From assembly GCA_900542635.1 (NCBI GenBank), contig UQOJ01000010.1, positions 1-46,844 of the forward strand: a DNA stretch of 46,844 bases, written 5' to 3'. The stretch comes from an uncultured Collinsella sp. (GTDB lineage Bacteria; Actinomycetota; Coriobacteriia; Coriobacteriales; Coriobacteriaceae). Shown piece after piece: positions 31,711 through 39,721 of the stretch. Positions within the stretch are counted from its first letter, which is position 1. Every line of letters begins with the position of its first letter. The notes under the pieces are model-generated. The model did not search any database, was not told where the DNA came from, and saw only the letters and a program-made list of their open reading frames with translations. A program made the translations under genes and the position numbers.

Positions 31711-32255
31711 CGGTGACGCTCGTCATCGGCGCCGCCGCGAGCGGCAAGAGCGCCTACGCCGAGTCCCTGTGCCTTGGGCACGACGGCCCCCGCGTGTACC
31801 TGGCAACGATGGAGCCCTTCGGGGAAGAGGGCGCCCGCCGCATCGCGCGCCATCGGGCGCTGCGCGAGGGCAAGGGGTTTTCCACCCTCGAGCGCACGCG
31901 TGACGTGGGCACCGCAGTGTCCGGGCTTCCGCGCGGCTGCACGCTTCTTTTGGAGGACGTGGGCAACCTGGTTGCGAACGAGCTCTTCGCGGAAGGCGGC
32001 TTGTCCCCACGTGACCCCGACGCTGCGGCGCGCGAGGTGCTCGGAGACATCGAACGGCTCGCTCAGGCCGCTGCGTATACGGTGGTGGTCTCTGTCGACG
32101 TGTTCGCCGATGGGATGCGCTACGATGAGGGGACCGAGGCATGGAGTCGCGCGCTCGCGCGCGTGAACGCGGGCGTGGCGGCGCTGGCCGACCGCGCAGT
32201 CGAAGTGGTATGCGGGATTCCCGTGTGGATGAAAGGCGAAGGACCTACAAGGTGA
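31707..32255 (+). CDS. cobU: Adenosylcobinamide kinase / guanylyltransferase CobU
   Basis: The 182-residue bifunctional enzyme phosphorylates adenosylcobinamide and converts it to the GDP form. Its P-loop is GAAASGKS, where many CobU have GGARSGKS. Then come VYLATMEPFGEEGARRIARHRALR, whose histidine matches the guanylylated residue of the family, LLLEDVGNLVANELF, and the C-terminal VCGIPVWMKG. It overlaps both neighbours by four bases. A second, shortened CobU-like domain occurs two genes downstream. Confidence 0.93.
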   Translation: MTVTLVIGAAASGKSAYAESLCLGHDGPRVYLATMEPFGEEGARRIARHRALREGKGFSTLERTRDVGTAVSGLPRGCTLLLEDVGNLVANELFAEGGLSPRDPDAAAREVLGDIERLAQAAAYTVVVSVDVFADGMRYDEGTEAWSRALARVNAGVAALADRAVEVVCGIPVWMKGEGPTR

Positions 32256-33019
32256 AGATAGCAGAGGCAATCGGCGCGGCGTTCGGAACGTTCTCGCGCA
32301 TCCCCGTCCCGAAATCGGCCTGGACCGATTTCGGATCAACCCATGCGCTTGCCGCGTTTCCCCTGGTGGGCGTTGCGGAAGGCTTCCTCATGACGGCGTG
32401 GGGGCACGTGGCGAACCTGCTCGGCGTGCCCGCGACCATCGTCGCGGCCGTGCTCGTGGCGCTGCCTGTGGCGGTGACGGGAGGCATCCACCTAGACGGG
32501 CTCTGCGACACCTCCGATGCGCTTGCAAGTTGGGCCCCGCGCGAGCGAAAGCTCGAGATCATGCACGACCCGCGGGCAGGCGCCTTCGGGGTCATCGGTG
32601 TTGTTGTGTACCTTATTCTGCAGTTTTCCCTTTTCACCGCGCTGCCGCTTGCGGCGGGGGCGTTCCTCGCGCTTCTGTGCTCGCTCGTGTTCTCCCGCGC
32701 GCTTTCGGGGCTCGCCGTTGAATGCTGGCCTGCCGCGCGTGCGGACGGCATGGCCGCGGGGCTCTCGCCTGCGAAGAAGCGCGCGGCGATCGTCGTGCCG
32801 CTTTGCGCTTTCGCTGCGGCTTCGGCTTCAGGGATGGTCGCGTGCGCTCAGGCCGTCGGCGCCCTTATGGCGGTGGCGGGGCTTTTGGCGCTCGCGTGGT
32901 ACCGCCATGTTGCCCTGTCCCGCTTCGGCGGGGTGACGGGTGATTTGGCCGGATGGTTTCTGCAATGGGCCGAGCTCGCGATGCTTGCCATGCTGGTGGC
33001 GGGGGGCATGCTCCTATGA
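32252..33019 (+). CDS. cobS: Adenosylcobinamide-GDP ribazoletransferase CobS
   Basis: The 255-residue integral membrane enzyme joins the activated lower-ligand nucleoside to adenosylcobinamide-GDP, the final assembly step. Signature segments: AFGTFSRIPVP, the acidic metal-binding GGIHLDGLCDTSDAL, and IMHDPRAGAFGVIGVV, followed by hydrophobic helices. GTG 32252 overlaps the cobU stop, with GAAGGA upstream. It lies four bases ahead of the next gene's start region, so the genes are coupled. Confidence 0.94.
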   Translation: MKIAEAIGAAFGTFSRIPVPKSAWTDFGSTHALAAFPLVGVAEGFLMTAWGHVANLLGVPATIVAAVLVALPVAVTGGIHLDGLCDTSDALASWAPRERKLEIMHDPRAGAFGVIGVVVYLILQFSLFTALPLAAGAFLALLCSLVFSRALSGLAVECWPAARADGMAAGLSPAKKRAAIVVPLCAFAAASASGMVACAQAVGALMAVAGLLALAWYRHVALSRFGGVTGDLAGWFLQWAELAMLAMLVAGGMLL

Positions 33020-34017
33020 TTCTCGTGGTAGGTGGTGCGCATTCGGGGAAGAGGACCTTCGTGCGCGAAAAGCTCGGGTTCGCGGCGGACGATTTCGTCG
33101 ACGTGGCGCAGCTTGCGGAGGGCGGCGTGCCCGCGGCTTTTGCCGGCCGCGTCGCGTACCGTGCTGAGGAACTCGTACGTGCGCTCGACGCTGACCGGGC
33201 GCTCGAGCGGCTGATCGGCTTCGACGCAGTGATTCTGTCCTTGGTGGGCTCGGGGGTCGTCCCCATGCGTGCGGAAGACGCCCAATGGCGCGAGCGCGCG
33301 GGGCGCCTGGGATGCGCGCTCGCTGCGCGCGCCGACGTCGTCGTGCACATGACGTGCGGGATTCCCCAGGTCATCAAAGGAAACACTGCCGATGCGCCTC
33401 GAGGGACGCTGGGCGCGGGCGCGCCTTTGGAAGTCGTCTTCGTGCGCCATGGTGCCACGGCGGGCACGGAAGACCATCGCTACAGCGGGGCGGGCACCGA
33501 CGAACCCCTGTCGAGCGCGGGCGAGCGCGCTTTGCGCGACCTCGCGTGCTGTCGTGACGTGTTCCGTGTTATCACGAGCGGCATGGCCCGCACCGACCAG
33601 ACGGCGCGCATTCTCTTCCCGAACGCGGAGCTTATGGCGTGCCCCGGTCTGCGCGAGATGGATTTCGGCGACTTCGAGGGGCGAAGCGCCGCCGAACTTA
33701 AAGAGGATGCGCGTTACCGCGCCTGGGTAGACTCCTGGTGTGAGACGCGCTGCCCGCATGGCGAGGGCAAGAGCGATTTCACCCGCCGCGTCCTCGCGGC
33801 GTTTCGGGAGGCGTGCGAATCGGAGCGCTCCCAGGGGAGTGGGCGCGCCGTCTTCGTCGTTCACGCGGGTACCGTGAAAGCGCTGCTCTCCGAGCTAGCT
33901 GTCCCGAAAATGGGATACTTCGACGTGCATACCGAGCCGGGCGGCGCATGGGCCGCCACCTGGGATGGGCGCTGCCTTCGCGACGTTCGCCCCGCTTCGG
34001 GGGGCGATGCCCGGTGA
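33016..34017 (+). CDS. Fusion: shortened CobU-like P-loop domain plus CobC-type histidine phosphatase
   Basis: The 333-residue protein has two parts. Residues 1-~130 resemble CobU (ILVVGGAHSGKRTF with an intact P-loop, LVGSGVVPMRAEDAQWRERAGRL, CGIPQVIKG) but lack the RHR-type segment that holds the guanylylated histidine in the real CobU two genes upstream. Residues ~137-333 are a phosphoglycerate-mutase-like phosphatase (FVRHGATAG, MDFGDFEGRSAAEL, FVVHAGTVKAL), probably removing the phosphate from the cobamide precursor or alpha-ribazole phosphate as CobC does. The joining of the two in one chain is uncommon. ATG 33016 overlaps the cobS stop. Confidence 0.85.
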   Translation: MILVVGGAHSGKRTFVREKLGFAADDFVDVAQLAEGGVPAAFAGRVAYRAEELVRALDADRALERLIGFDAVILSLVGSGVVPMRAEDAQWRERAGRLGCALAARADVVVHMTCGIPQVIKGNTADAPRGTLGAGAPLEVVFVRHGATAGTEDHRYSGAGTDEPLSSAGERALRDLACCRDVFRVITSGMARTDQTARILFPNAELMACPGLREMDFGDFEGRSAAELKEDARYRAWVDSWCETRCPHGEGKSDFTRRVLAAFREACESERSQGSGRAVFVVHAGTVKALLSELAVPKMGYFDVHTEPGGAWAATWDGRCLRDVRPASGGDAR

Positions 34018-34991
34018 TGACGATTCTTGCCGTCGCCGCCGGGTTCGCGGCCGACCTTGCCTTCGGCGACCCGCGCTGGCTTCCCCATCCCGTCGTCGCC
34101 ATGGGGCGCACGATCACGTGGGCCGAAGGCCGCCTGCGGGGCGCATTCCCGCAAACGTCCGCGGGCACGCGCGCCGCAGGGCTTGTGCTCGCCGTGGCGC
34201 TTCCGCTTGCGTGTGGGCTTTTGACCTGGGGAATCCTGCATCTTTGCGGCATGGTTCACTCCGGCTTGCGCTTCGTGGCCGAGGCATGGGCGAGCTATCA
34301 GATTCTCGCGGCATGCGAGCTGCGCCGCCAGAGCTTGGCCGTGGCCCGCGCGTTCTCGAAGGGCGGCCTTGTCGCGGCGCGCGAAGCCGTCGGGCTCATC
34401 GTGGGACGCGACACATCTGTTCTCGACGAGCAGGGCGTTGCGCGCGCCGCCGTGGAAACGGTGGCGGAGAACGCGAGCGATGGCGTCATCGCGCCGCTTT
34501 TCTACCTTATGATCGGGGGTGCGCCCTTGGGCATGGCGTACAAGGCGGTGAACACGCTCGACAGCATGGTGGGCTACAAAAACGAGCGCTACATCGACTT
34601 CGGCCGCGCCTCGGCGCGCCTCGACGATGCGGTGAACTGGATTCCCTCGCGCTTATCGGCCTTGTTCATGATCGCCGTGTGCCCGATCGTCGGGCTCGAC
34701 GCGCGCGGGGCGGCGCGCATCTGGCGCCGCGACAGGCGTCGCCATGCGAGCCCGAACGCGGCGCAGACCGAGTCAGCGTGCGCGGGCGCGCTTGGGCTGC
34801 GCCTGGCAGGACCCGCGGTGTATTTCGGCAAGCTCGTTGAGAAACCGACGATAGGCGACGTGTCCCGCGAAATCGAGTGGGGCGACATCGCCCGGGCGAC
34901 AAGGCTCATGCTCGCCGCGTCCGTATGCGCGCTCGTCGTCTTCGGCGCCGCGCGCGCGGCGGTCGTGCTTGTCGTGGGGGCGATGGTATGA
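34017..34991 (+). CDS. cbiB: Adenosylcobinamide-phosphate synthase CbiB
   Basis: The 324-residue membrane protein attaches aminopropanol phosphate (or a related linker) to adenosylcobyric acid. Motifs: FAADLAFGDPRWLPHPVVAMGR, AARAAVETVAENASDGVIAPLFY, YKAVNTLDSMVGYKNERY and ASPNAAQTESACAGALGLRL. ATG 34017 overlaps the previous stop; GTG 34014 is a close alternative. It lies directly ahead of the decarboxylase that makes its substrate. Confidence 0.95.
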   Translation: MTILAVAAGFAADLAFGDPRWLPHPVVAMGRTITWAEGRLRGAFPQTSAGTRAAGLVLAVALPLACGLLTWGILHLCGMVHSGLRFVAEAWASYQILAACELRRQSLAVARAFSKGGLVAAREAVGLIVGRDTSVLDEQGVARAAVETVAENASDGVIAPLFYLMIGGAPLGMAYKAVNTLDSMVGYKNERYIDFGRASARLDDAVNWIPSRLSALFMIAVCPIVGLDARGAARIWRRDRRRHASPNAAQTESACAGALGLRLAGPAVYFGKLVEKPTIGDVSREIEWGDIARATRLMLAASVCALVVFGAARAAVVLVVGAMV

Positions 34992-36196
34992 GGGAAGACC
35001 ACGCCGCGTCCCGGGCTGCCGGGGGAATCCTGCGCGCCCGTGCGCATGGGGGCAGCCGGCAATCGCTCGGCATCGCTTGCGAAGGGGGCGCCTCCGACCT
35101 CATCGACTTCTCGGTGAACGTGAATCCGGCAGGCCCATCGCCGCGCGCCGTCGCCGCAGCTTGCAAGGCGCTTTCTCGAATCGACGCCTACCCCGATAGG
35201 GAAAGCCTCGCCCTCGTTCGTGCCCTAGCGCGCACCCAGGGCATTCCCGAAGATACTATCGTCTGCGGCGCGGGCGCGTCCGACATCATCTGGCGGCTCG
35301 CCGCGGCGGTGCACCCGAAACGCATCGTCGTGTGCGCGCCGACGTTCTCTGAATATGCGGAGGCGGCATCGTACTACGGCGCATGCGTGCAGGAGTTCCC
35401 GCTCTCCGAAGCGGATGACTTCGACGTGCCCGCCTCCTTCGCCCGCGCGATCGAGGGGCCGGGAGACGTGGCGTACCTCTGCAATCCGAACAACCCGACG
35501 GGGCGCCTCGTCGACCCCCGCGTGATCGATGCCGCGGCTTGCCGCTGCGAGCAGGTGGGCGCGCTGCTCGTCGTGGACGAGTGCTTTCTCGGATTTGCGC
35601 CCGACGCCCGCGAAAGGAGCGTGGCCGCACGCGCCGCGTGTTCGCACCATGTGGCCGTGCTCTCCGCGTTCACCAAGCTCTACGGAATGGCAGGGTTGCG
35701 GTTGGGGTATCTGATCAGCGGAAACGCCCAACTCATCGAGGGGATTCGTCGGGCGGGGCAGGCGTGGCCCGTCTCCTCGGTCGCCGAGGCCGCGGGCATC
35801 GCCGCCCTGGAAGACGTCGAATACGTCTCGCGCACGCGCGATGTATTGGCGGGCGAGCGAGCGTGGCTTTCCCACGAGCTCTCCTCGCTCGGGCTTTCCG
35901 TCGTGCCGTCGGATGCGAACTTCCTTTTAGTCCGCACGCCGGCGAAAGACATCCCCGAGCGCCTGTATAAACAGGGGGTTTTGGTCCGCACGTGCGACTC
36001 GTTTTCGATACTGTCCCGTTTCTGGTGCCGCGTCGCCGTGCGCACGCACAAGGAGAATGCCCGGCTTGCGAAGGCGTTCAGCCGCGCGCTTCGGGCGGAA
36101 GGCGCATCGGGCGAAGGCGAACCCGACGAACGGGGCGGCGCTATGGCGGGCGCGGATGGCCGAGGCTCGGCGAAGGAGGTCGATACCCGTGTGTAG
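34988..36196 (+). CDS. cobD: L-threonine-O-3-phosphate decarboxylase CobD
   Basis: The 402-residue PLP enzyme of aminotransferase fold makes (R)-1-amino-2-propanol phosphate for CbiB. It has the CobD-type start DFSVNVNPAGPSPRAV, YLCNPNNPTGRL, VVDECFLGFAPDARE and the PLP lysine in SAFTKLYGMAGLRLGYL. The C-terminal 40 residues are Gly/Glu-rich and weakly conserved, and this part contains the AGGAGG used by the next gene. Its start overlaps the cbiB stop (ATGA). Confidence 0.92.
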   Translation: MREDHAASRAAGGILRARAHGGSRQSLGIACEGGASDLIDFSVNVNPAGPSPRAVAAACKALSRIDAYPDRESLALVRALARTQGIPEDTIVCGAGASDIIWRLAAAVHPKRIVVCAPTFSEYAEAASYYGACVQEFPLSEADDFDVPASFARAIEGPGDVAYLCNPNNPTGRLVDPRVIDAAACRCEQVGALLVVDECFLGFAPDARERSVAARAACSHHVAVLSAFTKLYGMAGLRLGYLISGNAQLIEGIRRAGQAWPVSSVAEAAGIAALEDVEYVSRTRDVLAGERAWLSHELSSLGLSVVPSDANFLLVRTPAKDIPERLYKQGVLVRTCDSFSILSRFWCRVAVRTHKENARLAKAFSRALRAEGASGEGEPDERGGAMAGADGRGSAKEVDTRV

Positions 36197-37688
36197 GGCG
36201 AAGCCCATCATGATCCAGGGCACCATGTCGAACGCGGGGAAGAGCCTGCTTGCGGCGGGGCTGTGCCGTGTGCTTTCGCAGGACGGCCTGCGCGTGGCTC
36301 CCTTCAAGAGCCAGAACATGGCGCTCAACAGCGGTGTCACGGCCGATGGGCTCGAGATGGGGCGCGCCCAGATCATGCAGGCCGAGGCGTGCGGCATCGC
36401 GCCCGACGTGCGCATGAACCCCATCCTGCTCAAGCCCGAAAGCGACCACCGAAGCCAGCTCATCGTGGCCGGCAAGGCGCAGGGAGCCTTCGCTGCGAGG
36501 GACTACTTCGCGCGAAAGAAGGCGCTCATGCCGCAGATTTTGGGGGCGTTCGATTCGCTCACGGAGGAAAACGACGTCATCGTCATCGAGGGCGCCGGCA
36601 GCCCCGTCGAAATCAACCTTGCCGAAAACGACATCGTCAACATGGGGCTCGCGCGCGCCGTGTCCTCCCCCGTGCTACTCGCGGGCGACATCGACCCAGG
36701 CGGGGTGTTTGCCCAGCTCTACGGCACGGTCGCGCTCTTTGCACCCGAGGACCGCGCGCTTTTGCGGGGGCTTGTGGTGAACAAGTTCCGCGGCGATGCG
36801 GAAATCCTGCGCCCGGGTTTGGCCCCGCTCGAGAAGATGTGCGGGGTTCCCGTCGTGGGGGTCGTGCCGTATCTTACGCTCGACCTGGACGACGAGGACT
36901 CGCTTGCACCGCGCCTATCTGCCCGCGAGGCGCGCGGCGTCATCGACGTCGCCGTCGTGCGCCTTCCGCATCTGTCGAACTTCACCGACTTCGACCCGCT
37001 TTCGCGCGTGCCCGGCGTGGGCGTGCGCTACGTTTCCTCGACGACCGATCTGGGCCGACCCGACCTGGTGGTGCTTCCCGGCTCGAAGACCACACTCGAC
37101 GACGCGCGCTGGCTTGCGGCTAGCGGCATCGGAGCCTGTGTACGCGCGCTTTCGGGCGCGGGCACGCCGGTGCTCGGCATATGCGGAGGCTACCAGCTTT
37201 TGGGAGACGAGCTTTCCGACCCGCACGGCAGGGAAGGCGCTGGCACCGCGCGCGGGCTCGGGCTCATCCCTGCAAGTACGGTGTTCAAGGAGGAAAAGCG
37301 CCTCGCCCAGTCGGAGCTTCGCATCACGGGCGCCCAAGGCGCGTTCTCGGTGTGGAACGGCATGACGGCTCGCGGGTACGAGATTCACGACGGCGAAACG
37401 ACCGTCTCCTGCGCCCCTGCGGGCACGATTGGCGGCAAACCAGAAGGCGCGGCCTGCGGAAACGTGTTCGGAACCTATCTCCACGGCCTGTTCGACGAAC
37501 CGGGGGTGGCGCTCGCCCTCGCGCGCTCGCTTGCGCGCATGCGCGGCCTGCCCGAGAGCCTCGTGGGTGCTGCGGGCGCGGCGTCCGCGGCCGATCACCG
37601 TGCGCGCGAGTTCGACCGCCTGGCCGACGGCGTGCGCGGGGCGCTCGACATGGAGTATGTCTACCGCATTATCGAGGAGGGCGTATGA
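36189..37688 (+). CDS. cbiP: Cobyric acid synthase CbiP (CobQ)
   Basis: The 499-residue glutamine-dependent enzyme amidates the b, d, e and g side chains. Motifs: IMIQGTMSNAGKSLLAAGLCR (P-loop-like), FKSQNMALNSGVT, VIEGAGSPVEINL, VLPGSKTTLDD and the glutaminase segment VLGICGGYQLLG. GTG 36189 is preferred, with AGGAGG at 36174-36179, and it overlaps cobD by eight bases; ATG 36210 is the alternative. Confidence 0.95.
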   Translation: MCRAKPIMIQGTMSNAGKSLLAAGLCRVLSQDGLRVAPFKSQNMALNSGVTADGLEMGRAQIMQAEACGIAPDVRMNPILLKPESDHRSQLIVAGKAQGAFAARDYFARKKALMPQILGAFDSLTEENDVIVIEGAGSPVEINLAENDIVNMGLARAVSSPVLLAGDIDPGGVFAQLYGTVALFAPEDRALLRGLVVNKFRGDAEILRPGLAPLEKMCGVPVVGVVPYLTLDLDDEDSLAPRLSAREARGVIDVAVVRLPHLSNFTDFDPLSRVPGVGVRYVSSTTDLGRPDLVVLPGSKTTLDDARWLAASGIGACVRALSGAGTPVLGICGGYQLLGDELSDPHGREGAGTARGLGLIPASTVFKEEKRLAQSELRITGAQGAFSVWNGMTARGYEIHDGETTVSCAPAGTIGGKPEGAACGNVFGTYLHGLFDEPGVALALARSLARMRGLPESLVGAAGAASAADHRAREFDRLADGVRGALDMEYVYRIIEEGV

Positions 37689-38200
37689 TCCACGTGTATC
37701 ATGGCGACGGCAAAGGCAAGACCACGGCGGCGATGGGCCTCGCCCTTCGCATGCTCGCCGCAGGCCGCCGCGTCGTCGTCGTGCAGTTCCTGAAAGACGG
37801 CGAAAGCGGGGAGGCGCGCCTGCTCGCCGAGCATTTTGGCGTGCCCGTGTTCGCGGGGAAGGTGTCGGACAAGTTTACTTGGTCAATGACGTCGGAAGAA
37901 CTTGCCGCGACGTGCGAGCTGCACGATGGGAACCTCGCTTCCGCGCTAGCCGAGCTCGAGGGCGCTCAGGAGGGGCTGCTCGTGCTCGACGAGGCGCTCG
38001 ACGCGCTTTCGAAGGGGCTTGTCGACGAGGCGCTCGTGGACCGCGCGCTCGATATGTCCGCGCGCGGCGTCGAAGTAGCGCTCACCGGGCGCGCGCCTTC
38101 CCGCAAGATCGTGGAGAAGGCCGACTACATAACCGAGATGCGGTGCGAGAAACACCCCTATGCTCAGGGGATATGTGCAAGGGAAGGAGTGGAGTACTAG
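37685..38200 (+). CDS. cobA: Corrinoid adenosyltransferase CobA (BtuR/CobO type)
   Basis: The 171-residue enzyme adds the 5'-deoxyadenosyl group from ATP to reduced corrinoid. It has the family P-loop HGDGKGKTTAAMGLA, VVVVQFLKDGESGEARL, LLVLDEALDAL and ALTGRAPSRKIVEKADYITEM. ATG 37685 overlaps the cbiP stop. It can serve both the biosynthetic intermediates and any corrinoids imported by the neighbouring transporter. Confidence 0.95.
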   Translation: MIHVYHGDGKGKTTAAMGLALRMLAAGRRVVVVQFLKDGESGEARLLAEHFGVPVFAGKVSDKFTWSMTSEELAATCELHDGNLASALAELEGAQEGLLVLDEALDALSKGLVDEALVDRALDMSARGVEVALTGRAPSRKIVEKADYITEMRCEKHPYAQGICAREGVEY

Positions 38201-38842
38201 ATGGATTCCAAGGAGATGGCGCCCGGCGACATCGAGCGGCGCAGCTTCGAGATCATCACCGAAGAGCTCGGCGGCCGCACGTTCCCGCCGCTCGAAGAGC
38301 CCGTCGTGAAGCGCGTCATCCACACCACAGCCGACTTCACGTACGCCGATTCCCTCGTGTTCACCCATGACGCCGCGCACTGTGCGCTCGACGCACTGCG
38401 CGCAGGGGCCACGGTACTCACCGACACGAACATGGCGCTCGCAGGCATAAGCAAGCCCGCGCTCGCGAAGCTCGGCTGCAAGGCCGTGTGTTACATGGCC
38501 GACCCTGATGTCGCCGCGGCTGCGCGCGCCGCGGGCACGACTCGCGCCGTTGCGAGCATGGACAAAGCTTGCGGCATCGAGGGTCCGCTCATCGTGGCCG
38601 TCGGCAACGCCCCCACAGCACTTCTGCGCCTCGCAGAGCTCATGGACGCGGGGAAGATCGCACCCGCGCTCGTCGTTGGGGTGCCAGTCGGGTTTGTGAA
38701 CGTGGTCGAGGCGAAAGAGGAGCTACTCGCGCGACGCGTGCCGGCCATCGTCGCGAGGGGTCGCAAGGGCGGCTCGACCGTGGCGGCCGCCATTATGAAC
38801 GCGCTGCTCTACCAGATCACGCGCCCAGGCGGCCCGAAGTGA
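38201..38842 (+). CDS. cbiC: Cobalt-precorrin-8 methylmutase CbiC (CobH)
   Basis: The 213-residue enzyme moves a methyl group from C-11 to C-12 and gives cobyrinate. It has the CbiC pattern RSFEIITEELG, VIHTTADFTYADSLVF with the catalytic histidine, AGATVLTDTNMALAGISK and VGVPVGFVNVVEAKEELL. Its start codon directly follows the cobA stop, with AAGGAG 11 bases upstream. Confidence 0.95.
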   Translation: MDSKEMAPGDIERRSFEIITEELGGRTFPPLEEPVVKRVIHTTADFTYADSLVFTHDAAHCALDALRAGATVLTDTNMALAGISKPALAKLGCKAVCYMADPDVAAAARAAGTTRAVASMDKACGIEGPLIVAVGNAPTALLRLAELMDAGKIAPALVVGVPVGFVNVVEAKEELLARRVPAIVARGRKGGSTVAAAIMNALLYQITRPGGPK

Positions 38843-39612
38843 CGGCGTCCGCATCCGCGCCGGCGCTGCGCATCTTCGCCGGCACCACCGAGGGCCGTCT
38901 TCTGTGCGAATGGGCGAGCGAGGCGGGTATCCCCGCCCGTGCCTATGCGGCAACCGAGTACGGAGGTGAGCTTTTGGGCGAGCTTCCGGGCATCGAGGTG
39001 CATGCGGGCAGGCTCGACGAGGCCGACATGGAGCGCGAGCTTTCCGGCGCGCGCATCGTCGTCGACGCCACGCACCCCTTCGCTACGCTCGCAAGCGGCA
39101 ACATCCGGGCCGCTTCGCTCGCCGTGGGTGCACGATGCCTACGCCTTGCGCGCCCGGCTGAGGCGCTGCCCAAAGGCGTCGTGTCGGTCGCGTCGATCGC
39201 CTGCGCGGCGCGCTTTCTCTCCGAGAACCCGGGTCGCGCGCTTCTCACGACGGGGAGCAAGGAGCTTGCTCCCTACACGCGCGTCGCCGATTTCGCGGAG
39301 CGCTTCTTCGTGCGTGTGCTCCCGCTGCCTGGTGCTATAACGAAGTGCATCGACGCGGGGTTTTCGCCGTCGCACGTCATCGGCATGCAGGGGCCCTTCA
39401 CCCGCGAGCTCAACGAGGCGATGCTTCGGCAGGTGGGCGCCCAGTGGCTTGTGACCAAGGACTCGGGAACCGTAGGCGGCACGGCCGAGAAGCTCGCCGC
39501 CGCGCGCGACGCGGGAGCGCGCTGCATCGTGGTCACCCGTCCCGCCGAGGGAGGCGGGGCCCTTTCGCTTCGGGAAGTGGAAGACGCGCTCTTACGGGAG
39601 TTCGCGCGCTAG
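38839..39612 (+). CDS. cbiJ: Cobalt-precorrin-6A reductase CbiJ (CobK)
   Basis: The 257-residue NAD(P)H-dependent reductase acts between CbiD and CbiT. Motifs: RIFAGTTEGRLLCEWA, VDATHPFATLASGNIRAAS, LLTTGSKELAPYT and VTKDSGTVGGTAEKLAAARDAGARCIVV. The start is GTG 38839, overlapping the cbiC stop. It is the last gene of the operon; the 8-bp hairpin just after it lacks a T-run. Confidence 0.94.
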   Translation: MTASASAPALRIFAGTTEGRLLCEWASEAGIPARAYAATEYGGELLGELPGIEVHAGRLDEADMERELSGARIVVDATHPFATLASGNIRAASLAVGARCLRLARPAEALPKGVVSVASIACAARFLSENPGRALLTTGSKELAPYTRVADFAERFFVRVLPLPGAITKCIDAGFSPSHVIGMQGPFTRELNEAMLRQVGAQWLVTKDSGTVGGTAEKLAAARDAGARCIVVTRPAEGGGALSLREVEDALLREFAR

Positions 39613-39629
39613 GCGCTCACCGCGCCTAG
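39609..39629 (+). other. Hairpin at the end of cbiJ
   Basis: CTAGGCGC (39609-39616) and GCGCCTAG (39622-39629) form a perfect 8-bp stem with a 5-base loop that includes the cbiJ stop codon. It has no T-run. It overlaps the right copy of the 12-base direct repeat. Confidence 0.5.
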
Positions 39630-39630
39630 G
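39619..39630. repeat. 12-base direct repeat, right edge of the cobamide island
   Basis: ACCGCGCCTAGG repeats the sequence at 17519-17530 exactly, in the same orientation, eight bases after the final island gene. See the left copy for possible meanings. Confidence 0.45.
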
Positions 39631-39642
39631 GCCCTTCAATCA

Positions 39643-39707
39643 GTTGCGGTGAAATAGTGTCTGTTTTTGCTGCTAGAAAGCATATTCGGTTCCTAATTCA
39701 CCGCAAC
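39643..39707. repeat. GTTGCGGTGAAAT palindromic element, copy at the right edge of the cobamide island
   Basis: The left arm starts at 39643 and the inverted right arm ends at 39707. The first 13-15 bases of the arms are best kept and the centre is unlike copy 1. The left arm is a direct repeat (three mismatches in 21) of the single arm at 17453-17473, so this pair flanks the island. It fills most of the gap between cbiJ and the MacB-like gene. Confidence 0.72.
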
Positions 39708-39721
39708 TTGTTGGTGGTGAC

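Noticed and set aside
39609..39640. Strong terminator of the cobamide operon
   Set aside because: The hairpin is good but no T-run follows, so it was listed only as a hairpin.
17453..39707. CRISPR array or other spaced direct-repeat array
   Set aside because: Repeats are few, palindromic and far apart, with no regular spacers and no cas genes.
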